Source: Torymus aiolomorphi (taxonomy: Eukaryota; Arthropoda; Insecta; Hymenoptera; Torymidae). From it: DNA of 64,000 nt. The notes under the pieces are model-generated. The model had not been told where the DNA came from. It ran no database searches and saw only the letters and a list, made by a program, of their open reading frames with translations. Position numbers and translations under genes: made by a program. Below, piece after piece: positions 53,188 to 64,000 of this stretch (positions are counted from its first letter, which is position 1; every line of letters begins with the position of its first letter). Location: the NCBI GenBank assembly GCA_036365515.1, contig CM070875.1, forward strand, positions 89,232,128 to 89,296,127. Reading direction: 5' to 3'.

Positions 53188-53496
53188 ATGGCAGAATTCA
53201 GTCGAAGAAAGGATATACTTCATGAGCTTGTAAAAGCTCGCAATGCAGTTGAACGTAAATATAATTTGTTGAAGTATGGAAAAGATACTTTTGAGAAAGC
53301 AATGGAAGATACTTTCAAACCAATTGTTGATCCTCTTCAGAAACTTGTTGAAACATCGAAAAACCATATTCAATCGAAAAAAGATGTTACAAATCAGAAA
53401 ACCAATGATACTCTAGACATTAGCTATATTCCTAATAGTACTCTCGATAACACATACGGCTTAGATAATGACACTTTAAATAATACTATTAACTGA
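53188..53496 (+). CDS. Small helical protein, unknown
   Basis: 102 codons, uninterrupted, starting 17 bp after the ATPase stop, so probably co-transcribed. N-terminal half is coiled-coil-like and charged (RRKDILHELVKARNAVERKY, FKPIVDPLQKLVE); the C-terminal half is Asn/Thr/Asp rich with a LDNTYGLDNDTLNNT repeat. Family known to me only as a neighbour of this ATPase type. No function proposed. Confidence 0.55.
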   Translation: MAEFSRRKDILHELVKARNAVERKYNLLKYGKDTFEKAMEDTFKPIVDPLQKLVETSKNHIQSKKDVTNQKTNDTLDISYIPNSTLDNTYGLDNDTLNNTIN

Positions 53497-53554
53497 TGAG
53501 AATTTTTCCATCGGTCTTACAGTCTTATAAATTAAATTAAAATAATTAATATTT

Positions 53555-53725
53555 ATGGCAGTCAGATTGCCCTTGTTTAAAATCACCCCCGCAGAATCTG
53601 AAATCAAAACTTAATTAAAACCTGGAAGAAAAAACTTTATTAGCAAAGGACTATCTGACTGCCCCCCACCACCAAATTGCCCAATTGCCCAACGTTTCGA
53701 GCCCGCTCCGGCTCCTCCTCAGGGA
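53555..53725. repeat. Non-coding block with short inverted repeat
   Basis: GGCAGTCAGATTGCCC (53556-53571) and ACTATCTGACTGCCCCCC (53650-53667) form short inverted copies; followed by a CCGCTCCGGCTCCTCCTCAG stretch. Possibly the right end of the second virus-like element or a separate insertion. Confidence 0.4.
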
Positions 53726-54635
53726 CTGAGGATGCTTACGATCGATGTGCGATGATCATCGTGTTTACGTATGCATTGAATGTGCAGGGCAACAGTTACT
53801 ACTTCTCTTGTATTAAGTTCACCTATTTTTTATTTAAATTGTAATCTAATTTACTTTTAATGTAACTATTACTATACATAATTTTTTTATTATTTTTTTC
53901 AATTATAAAATAGCGATAAATAATCAGCACGCGTGTTTAATTTTTTCACCCATTTTTTACCAGTTTTTTCTCAAAATAAATACCTTTTTTGAAAAATTGG
54001 TAATTGAAATCAATTCTATCTTAAAGAGTAACATTTCAAAAGTTCACCATTAAAATTTTATTAAAAAATATTAAAATTTCAAAAAGTTATGATTTTTTTA
54101 GTAAAAGGGGTTAAATTTCAATTTTTTTCAAATTTTAATTTTTTTCAATATCTTAAAAATAATTTTGGGTCTCAACAACTGTACAATACTTTTCTAGAGA
54201 CTTTAAGATACTTGTAAAAAAATTTTCAAATGAAAATGTTTATAAATGAAAAAGTTATAAGCATTTTTTCACACTGTGGTCCAAAAGACCCCGTGTGGCA
54301 CTTATGTAATTATTTTAACGTGTGTCATTTAAGGGTTAATATTTTTAATAGTAAAACTGCCCATATCGCCCGACCTTCCCCTACAGACTTGAATTCAAGA
54401 TATATTTAGTATACAATATGTGTGTAATCAAGTGATCATTGAAAAAATGCCTATCGGCTTTTATGTACGTATGTACTTTTAGCTGTGATAATGTTGGCTT
54501 CTTAAGTTTTGATTGGAAATTCATATTTCATAAAACCTGCTGCATATTCTACATTTATCTTAGTATTATAAATAATAATACAACTCAGTGCGATACTTTA
54601 AAAAGTGACTCAACAGTGGACACTGGTGGAAAAAA
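53726..54635. other. No gene seen
   Basis: AT-rich, poly-T and poly-A rich sequence without recognisable features. Confidence 0.5.
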
Positions 54636-54775
54636 TCATCTGATTTATCATCTGTTAAATCAAGTGATTAATCAAGTGACAAATCATGTCATAAATCACG
54701 TGACGATTTGGCGCGATTTATCATTTGATATCTCACATGATAAATCACTTGATAAATCACCTGACCCAAGGAATG
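54636..54775. repeat. Degenerate TCACGTGA-type repeat
   Basis: About twelve copies of AATCA.GTGA/TTATCA units in tandem and inverted order, resembling the tail at 17171-17262. Confidence 0.6.
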
Positions 54776-55191
54776 TAAAAATATGTAAAACTATATTTCC
54801 AAATTGAAATATAAATCCAATAAAAGGTTAAAACTTAAACCCTACTGAAAAAGTTTAGCTTATTATTATGGAAAATGGGTTTTTTCAGATTTAAAGCAGT
54901 TAATAAAATTTTTAAACTTCAAACTGTGATGAACATATGTGTTTAAAATACTCTATTGTATTTATAACAAGTTAGATATAAATTATAAATTTATGTAATT
55001 TACAAATCATAATAAATTATTTAGCAATTTAACACTGTTTATAAAAATAATATTTTAATGAAACATTTGTAGAGAAAACATTATTTGTACTGATATTGTA
55101 TTTAATATGTACGGTACTTACAATTTTCTCAACAAGAAACGGCAGACAGGAGAAAGACGAGACGATGTTTAAAGAGTCTCGAGCTTGCGCT
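54776..55191. other. No gene seen
   Basis: AT-rich sequence without recognisable features. Confidence 0.5.
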
Positions 55192-55540
55192 TGTAACGGA
55201 TTGGTTTGAGATTAAATGTGTGGGTCATGTATGTGTAGCAGAGTGTTGTGAGTAAACTATAAATTGCGGGCGCTAGTCTCCCCACTCTGTACAATACTTG
55301 CGAGTCTGTCGACAGCAGAAAGAAGACAGTCCTCGCTCTCTTTGCGCCGTGCTTTTGGAAGAAGATGGACGCCTTAGCTGCGCTCTACTCTATAGCCTAA
55401 ACGTTATTGTAAGCCCAGTCGGGGTAAGTGAAATCATTTTTATGTATCTTGTAAATAATATACGCTGATTATAAATCGAGTCTTCGTTTTATATAACCAT
55501 CAGAAAAGACCCGCAATTCTGCTTGTTGCAAAAGGCTACA
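55192..55540 (+). repeat. Candidate solo or 5' LTR, 349 bp
   Basis: Starts TGTAACGG, ends GGCTACA, with an internal TATA box (CTATAAATTG near 55256) and directly followed by TTTGGTGAATCGTCGGC, a primer-binding-site-like sequence. No gag or pol follows, so it may be an LTR plus a scrap of leader. Confidence 0.4.
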
Positions 55541-57633
<2,093 letters not shown>

Positions 57634-57637
<4 letters not shown>

Positions 57638-59150
57638 AACAAAAAACTCTCCCAACTCTCCCCAAAACTACCAAAACTTTCCACCAACTTTCCGTAACTA
57701 CTACGAACTCTCTCTCTCTCTTTCGAAACTGCTTTCTCACACTCTCCCAAAACTACTCTCTCACAATACTCCCCAACACTACTAGAACTTTACAACAATT
57801 ACTTCAGACAACTACTAGGTGTGCACTAGGCGACAATCCAGGACTGAGTGAAGAAGAAGGAAGCGGTGCCTGCTCGCTTCCGTCTTCTTCCTCGGTGGCG
57901 TCTCTCTCTTTCTCTCTCGCTCTCATTCACTCAGATAGATCGGTGGGCAGGTTGACAGCAGGTATCGGCGCGCGTCGCGATTTTCTTTTTCCTTTTGTGG
58001 TGAAACTTATTAACGCAAACCAATTACGGCTCTAATTACTCGAATGGCGACTGCTATTGGCTATGCGCGACGGCAACGATCGACGAGTCGATTCCTGCTG
58101 CCACCTGTTGCGCGCGGATTTTAAACCGACATAACCTGGCTTAATTCTCTACGCTTAGTGGCGGCGCGCCTTTAGACGACGGCGCGTCTCCACGCTTTGC
58201 GGCGGTCGTCCTCTTATCGGTAGTTCTCTCTCTCCCTCCTACAGGTGCGCCGCTGCGCACTATCTCTCTCCCCCCCTATGCTCTCGACTGTATGCAGCGC
58301 GCAGGCTACCGAACCGGGCTCTTGCTCTCTCTCGCTCTCATATACATGTGCGCCGCTGCGCACTCTCTCTCTCACTCATACTTGTGCGCCGCTGCGCACT
58401 CTAGCTCCCTCACTCATACGCTCTCGGCTGTGTGCAGCGCGCAGGCTACCGAGCCGGGCTCTCGCTCTCTCTCGCTCTCATACTCCGGGACTCTCGCTCT
58501 CTCTCCCTCTTCCTCGCAAGCGGCGCGCAGCGCGTAGGCTGCCGCCCCCCCCGTTCTCTCAGTATGAGCAGCATCGGCGCATCGTCGCGCATGTTCTCTC
58601 TCTCGGTCTCGCGTCTCGCATGGCTGCCGGCCTCGTGGCCGTCGCACAGCCGCAATAAGTATTAGTGGCCGCGCGGGCTCGTGTCGGTGTTTTTCTGTGT
58701 GTGTGTGTAGTGCGTGGGTGCGGCGCGAGTGTGCGTCAGTGGCCGGCATCTTCCTTCGGCGGCTGCTGTCTCCGCAACATGGCGGCCGGGCTCAGCTGGG
58801 CACGTTCGCATTCGGCGCACAGTCTTAATTTGCGTGTGCGTCGTCTGCGAGCGTGCGAGCAGGTGGCTCGGCTTTCATCGCCTCAGTGCTGCCTGCTGCT
58901 TTTCTCTCTCTTCCTCTCTGCGCAGCATCGCCGTCGGCGTGGACTCTGGGGTTGCTGACAGAGTGAGACAAGAAAACGTGTTTCGCTATGTGTACAACCG
59001 TGTACACATAGCTCAGTGTCGAGGTATCGCGTGTCACCCTCCGCCACATTTCGCTCTCAATCAACTAATCGCGTTTTTTCTTTCCCAAAGAGGTGCAGAA
59101 AACGCACCTCGTTACAAAGATACTAGGCCAAGTAAGAAAATTTGAATAGT
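57634..59150. repeat. GC-rich CT-repeat region, no supported gene
   Basis: Contains TGCGCCGCTGCGCAC palindromic units at about 58247, 58350 and 58387, and a unit GCAGCGCGCAGGCTACCGA.CCGGGCTCT at about 58297 and 58436. Long ORFs arise from CT repeats and have no recognisable domain. Confidence 0.5.
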
Positions 59151-59499
59151 ACTAGTTTACGTGTTATTCCTTAAACATAAGTGTCGTACTGAAGGGATAG
59201 CAGTCATAGTGTCAGATCTAAAGTTATATGAAATGTCAGTGTTCTTTCATACTGCTACATGATATATAAGTATATGAGATAGCTACAGTTAACGATGTTT
59301 GGTATTTTGTTATGATGCAATTAATTGCATTTTGGCTTATATTTATAAGGTATATTACTCTTAACAAAAAAAGATTGAATTTGATTCAATATTATAGATT
59401 ATTATTATTATGAATATATTTGATTATATTATTCTTAACAAAAACAGATTGAAAACAAATCAGTTAATTTCTGAAAATACATAATGTCTGGGTCAAATT

Positions 59500-60360
59500 C
59501 GTGACAAGAAGCTTCCTCTGAAAATTACAGGAACTGTTTCAGACACTTATCAGGAAGGTTTCGGGAACCTTCAAGGAACTTTTCAGAATGTTTTCGAAAA
59601 GTTACTGGAAGCTTCATGTCGGCTGTGGGAATCTTCCAGTAATCTTCTCCGAACGAATGCAGAAAGCTTTCAAATACTTCCTACAAGATTTCCTAATCGA
59701 TTTATGTAAGCTTACGAATGGATTTATGAAAGATTGCTGAAAGCTTTCTACAAGCTTATATGAAAGTTTCGCAGTCTTTCAGAAAGCTTTCATGAAATCT
59801 CCGTGAAAGTTCAGAATGTCTGGGACAAATTACTCACATAAAGATTCCTTGAAAGATTGCAGTCACCTGTCAGGAAACCTTTCGGAAAGGTTTCTTTAAC
59901 GATTGTAGAAAGATAATTAGAAGCTTCCTGAAAACTTACAAGAAAGATTCGTAATCTTTTAGAAAGCTTACATGAATGATTGCTGGAAGATCAAAATGTT
60001 TAGGACAAATCACTGTCAGAAGGCTTCAATGAAAGTTTCTAATAATCTTTTAAGAAACCTTTCAGGGACCTTTTTTCAAGTTTTGGAGAAAGTTGCTGAA
60101 AAATTCGTAAACGATGTCGGAATATTACAAGAAGCTTTCACAAATGAAAACCGTTAGATTTCAGAAAATGTTCCAACAAGACTTCTGTAACGTAAGTGAA
60201 TGGATTTCTGTAACTTTTCAGAAAGATTCATTAATCACTTTCAGAAACCTCTCATGGAAGATTCCTGAAAGATCGAAATTTCTGGGGCAAATTATTAGCA
60301 GAAAGCTTCCATGAAAGAATCTAATAATCTTTCTAGAAACCTTTCTTCAATATCTTGAAA
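59500..60360. repeat. Degenerate AAGCTT-rich repeat, block 1
   Basis: Short phrases GAAAGCTT, CTTTCAGAAA, CATGAAAG and TTCCTGAAAGATT recur every 25-60 bp in both orientations. No coding content. Confidence 0.6.
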
Positions 60361-60488
60361 GAGTAACATAACGCTAAAAACAATGTTACAATTCTCTAGA
60401 AGTATTACAATTCTCGCATATTTTTGTAACTTATTTCTATATTAATCGCAATTTTATTATCGTAGAAAAAATTTTACACACAATTTTT

Positions 60489-60566
60489 TGACCTGACTGG
60501 GAATCGAATCCACGATCCTTTAGTTACTACGTATGCATGCTATCCATTACGCTATCAGTCACTTGA
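60489..60566 (-). mobile_element. tRNA-like (SINE head) sequence
   Basis: Minus strand: TAGCGTAATGGATAGCATGC (A-box like) and GTGGATTCGATTCCCAGTC (B-box like) at tRNA-like spacing. Arms do not form a clean cloverleaf and no known anticodon context is evident, so a tRNA-derived SINE head or tRNA relic is likelier than a working tRNA gene. Confidence 0.4.
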
Positions 60567-61290
60567 AGGAGTTCAGACATTTTCATCTAAATAAGGTACA
60601 GTTTCCACGATTATTCAAATGTTATTATTTATTTTGATTATTGTATCTTAAATATTAATGGCATTTAAAAATTATTTATTGAGTGCGATAAATTAAAAAA
60701 ATATAGCGTCGGTAAGGTAGAAATAAAATCAGTGTATTGAATATATTTTTCGAAATAAAGAAAATATTAACTTTAATTATTACTTTGAATAAATATTTTT
60801 TTTAAATTGGCAGTTCATTATGTTGATTAAAAAAGTAGTTTAATGAGAAATATATAGTATAAATTTTTTTTTGATAAAGTATACTCGTTGGAAGATTATG
60901 TCGGTACCTCACATCCCTTTAAGGACGTTCTTCTACTTAACTTTATGAATATCGTAAAAACTGTGATCTAAAAATAATATTTATGATGGAAACCCTTCAC
61001 GAGTCTCTATACACTACTCCAAAAATAATAAAAAATGATGGTGTAAAAAAAAAGGTGTCAAAACGATATTTGAAATAAATACCACTTATGGTGTGACTAT
61101 GTATAGATATACAAATGGAGTTTTTCTTTATACTGTTATGTCTCTGAAATTAATACAGCTTACTATGTTAAAAATTATACCATATTATTCCTCTTAGGTT
61201 CTAGTTTTATGACTTATGGTTGAAAAAAAAATCACAAAGAAAACATTTTTATATTAAATCAAAATGTATTCTCCAAACGAGCTTAGATCC
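60567..61290. other. No gene seen
   Basis: AT-rich intergenic DNA without recognised features. Confidence 0.5.
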
Positions 61291-63960
61291 TTCATGAAAG
61301 TTGTGTGAATCTTCAATGCAATATTTCATGAATTTATTCTGGAATCTGTTTTGAAAACTTCTCGTAAGCGGTTCAGTCAGTGTAATAATTCTGTCTTCCT
61401 ATGAAAAGCTTACTGGAATCTTTCTATTGCCTTTTACGGAAGGTACCGGTAATAGTTTCTGGAATAATCTATATAAGGTGTCCGCAGCATTCCTGAAAGC
61501 TTCCATGTAATAATTAGAAAGGTTTCGGCAAGATTCAGTGAAATATTTCTCGAGAAGCTGGTTGGAAGATGATTTGGAAACTTTCCATAAGCTTACTACG
61601 CAAAGTAACATTTATAACTTTGAAAGAGCATCATGCAATCTTTCGTAAAGCTTCCATGTAAGATTCCAACAAAGTTTTTTTAATATTACTTGTGAGATTC
61701 CTGCAAACTTCCCTCAAGTTTTCATATAATATTTAAAAGTAGCGTATTATGGATCTTTTTTGTTACCTTTCGTAAAACTCACGGAAAACTTTCTTGAAAC
61801 ATCGCCAATGTAACTTTAATGAATGTTACATTTTGCTTTCTACAAGATTGAAGCAATCATCCTCTGCAAGCTTTCTCGAAACTTTTCGCTGGAAGCTTTC
61901 ATGCTACATGTATAACTTTGGAAGAGCTTTATGTAATCTTTCGTGAAGCTTTCATGAAAATTTCCAGCATTGATTATTGTAATATTACTCATGAGATTTC
62001 TGCAATCTTCCCTAAAGGTTTTATATTATATTTCACATTCGAGTAATTGGAATCTTCTTTTCTATTCTTTCGCGAATCTCTTAGGAAGCTTTACTTGAAA
62101 CATTGATTTGGAATACTCCAACAAATTTTCGTTAAGCAAACTCTACATAATGTGCCGCGTGAGCCGTGAGCCGTGTGCCATGCGCCGTGTGCTCCGCAAA
62201 AAAATTCGTTGTTTGACATCTATTGATGTGCGTAAACCATGGATACTTAAGTATAGGATACTTAAATATAGATCTGTTGCAATTATCCATGGTTTACTCA
62301 GATTATAGATGTCGAACAACGAATTTTTTTGCGCAGCGCACGGCGCAGGGCTCATGGTTCACGCGGCACATTATGTAGAGTTAGCTTTATGACGTTCGTA
62401 AAGGTATTCTGGCATACATCAAAAATCTTTTTTGAATGCTTTCCAGAATCTTGCTGGAAAGTTTATGCTAAGATTCAATGAAATATCGCACGGGAAGTAT
62501 ACTGGAAGGTATTTTGGAAACTTCCCATAAACTTATTATGAAAAGTAAGTTATAACTTTCAAAGAGCTTTATGTAATCTTTTGTGAAGCTTCCATGAAAG
62601 ATTCCAGTATTAATTATTGTAATATTACTCCTGAGATTCCTACAATCTTAATTAAAGTTTCATATTATATTTTACGTTCGAGTAATTGGAGTCTTTTTCT
62701 ATTCTTTCGCGAATCTCTCAGAAAGCTTTCTTGAAACATTGATTTGGAATATTCCTACAAGCTTTCGTTATGACTTTTGGAAAGGTATTCTGTAATAAAT
62801 CAAAAATCTTTTTAGAATGCTTTCCACAATCTTGCTGGAAAGGTTCAATGGAATATTTTATGGGAATATTTCGTTGGAAGATGTTTTAGAAGCTTTCCGT
62901 AAGCTTGTTATTTAAAGTAACAATTATAACTGTCAATGAGCTTTATGTAATCTTTCGTGATGCTTCCATGAAAAATTCGAACTATTGTAATATTACTCTT
63001 GTGATTCCTGCAATCTTCCCTACAAAGCTTTCATATTATATGCCAAAGTTATGTATTTTGAATCTTTATTTATTTTGCTTTCTAAAAGATTGCAGCAATC
63101 TTCGGCTACAAGATTTCATGCTATGTGTAGCACGCCTGGAATTTTTTTGTTAGTCTTCACTAAAACTTTTTGTAAGTTTCGTAGAAACGTTATTCTGGAA
63201 CTCAATTGGAAGCTTTCATTATATATCTTTAGATCAGCCGTTTAATCATATGTCAGCAACCCTTCTGGATTGCTTCGTCCAATCTTTCATTACAGCTTTC
63301 CTCAAAGTCCAATCGAATCCTTCAGAGGAAGCTTACTGAAATATATTTTAAATACTTCCCATAAGATTTATATGTAACCTAACGTTTGGCCGTTGTAGAA
63401 GCTTCCTATTAGGTTTCGAGAACCTTCCACAAAAACCTCCAGTGCTGATCTTCTGTACGCTTTCGTGTAAGATTTCTGAAAGCTTTTTCGTAAATTTCAA
63501 GTTACATTTCACCGTAGCACGTTTGGGACCATTTTGTCAGCCTTCCCTAAAACTTTCTCAGAGTTTCCGAGGAAGGTTACGCCGGAATCCATGAAGAATC
63601 TTTTGTTATCCTTCTTAGAATCTTCCATAAAAGCTGCCCTAAAAGTTCAATTGTAACCTCCAGAGGAAGCTTCTTTGAATGTATTTCAAAATCTTTCATT
63701 AAGTGTTATGTGTAATTTAACTTTTGGTCTTCCAAGAACTTTTTATTAGCTTCCAAAAGTCTTTTGTGAAATCTTCCAGTACAGATTTTCAGTAATCGTT
63801 TATGTAAGCTTCCTGGAAGCTTTCTCGTAAGTTTTGAGTAACATTTCACCTTTTCGTTAATCTCTCATAAAACTTACTGGAAGCTCCCTAAAAGGGTTAC
63901 GCCGTCAGACATGGCGGAGTGTTTTTTTATGGCGTGTGGAAAGTGTCTACTCCTAAACGG
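61291..63960. repeat. Degenerate AAGCTT-rich repeat, block 2 with longer unit
   Basis: Besides the short phrases, a longer module recurs: GAGCTTTATGTAATCTTTCGTGAAGCTT.CATGAAA, ...ATTATTGTAATATTACTC...GAGATT.CTGCAATCTT, and TTCTATTCTTTCGCGAATCTCT...GAAACATTGATTTGGAATA. Copies start at about 61625, 61925, 62565 and 62935. Confidence 0.65.
62139..62382. mobile_element. Foldback/MITE element, 244 bp
   Basis: Inverted ends AACTCTACATAATGTGCCGCG...AAAAAAATTCGTTGTT and reverse complement, about 100 bp per arm with some mismatches. Inserted in one unit of the AAGCTT-rich repeat: flanking sequence resumes the module seen at about 62757. Confidence 0.8.
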
Positions 63961-64000
63961 GAAAGCAAAAAAAAAAGGTATAAAAGCAATGAAAATGTAA

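Noticed and set aside
58245..59145. Host gene exons in the GC-rich region
   Set aside because: Frames are driven by CT repeats, no domain or consistent splice pattern could be seen.
60489..60566. Functional tRNA gene
   Set aside because: A and B boxes are imperfect and acceptor and D arms do not pair well by eye; kept only as a SINE/tRNA-like relic.

Overview
This is a eukaryotic, almost certainly insect, chromosomal window made nearly entirely of transposable elements and virus-like elements. Support: AT-rich DNA, long GA/TC, CA/GT and TA microsatellites, GT-AG intron signals, and Ty3/Gypsy, Ty1/Copia, Helitron, piggyBac, Mutator-like and Polinton/Maverick coding remnants, all broken by stops and frameshifts. 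I found no convincing host gene, rRNA gene or complete tRNA gene. The order (a wasp or ant would fit) is a guess and is not shown by the sequence. Layout: 1-5807 is a minus-strand Ty3/Gypsy element (LTR 4737-5807, gag-like ORFs, protease and reverse transcriptase running off the left edge). 5808-9079 is a 173-bp inverted-repeat pair enclosing a decayed Helitron helicase. 9277-12357 is a piggyBac element with TTAA on both sides. 12.4-15.2 kb holds G-rich and TA repeats and one unrecognised degenerate gene. 15.3-19.5 kb is a Polinton fragment (Pol-3, plus strand): terminal repeat units, promoter, DNA polymerase B N-terminal region, a Glu-rich protein fragment and a phospholipase A2-like gene. 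19.7-29.97 kb is a second Polinton (Pol-1, genes on the minus strand) with long terminal inverted repeats tipped by AG/TC tracts; it keeps ATPase, integrase, PLA2-like, protease and other genes but has lost polymerase and both capsid genes. 30.8-32.6 kb is a Mutator-like transposase. 34.2-44.2 kb is a third Polinton fragment (Pol-2, plus strand) with penton-like, basic core-like, major capsid, exonuclease-like and protease genes, split by a 5-kb Copia element (34905-39941). 44.5-47.9 kb holds palindromes, a foldback element and a second Copia fragment. 48.5-53.5 kb is a different, compact virus-like element with its own capsid-like, penton-like, protease, PLA2-like, exonuclease-like and packaging-ATPase genes. 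53.5-64 kb is gene-poor: a possible solo LTR, microsatellites, a tRNA-like SINE candidate, a foldback element and a degenerate AAGCTT-rich repeat. How the parts relate: the three Polinton pieces are one family and complement each other, so together they outline the gene set (polymerase, ATPase, integrase with chromodomain, capsid, penton, protease, PLA2-like). The 48.5-53.5 kb element has the same functional set in divergent form and the same penton-capsid-exonuclease order. Both kinds of element place a TATA box about 32-35 bp before an arthropod TCAGT-type initiator. All coding copies appear defective. Family names come from recognised motifs, not from database searches.
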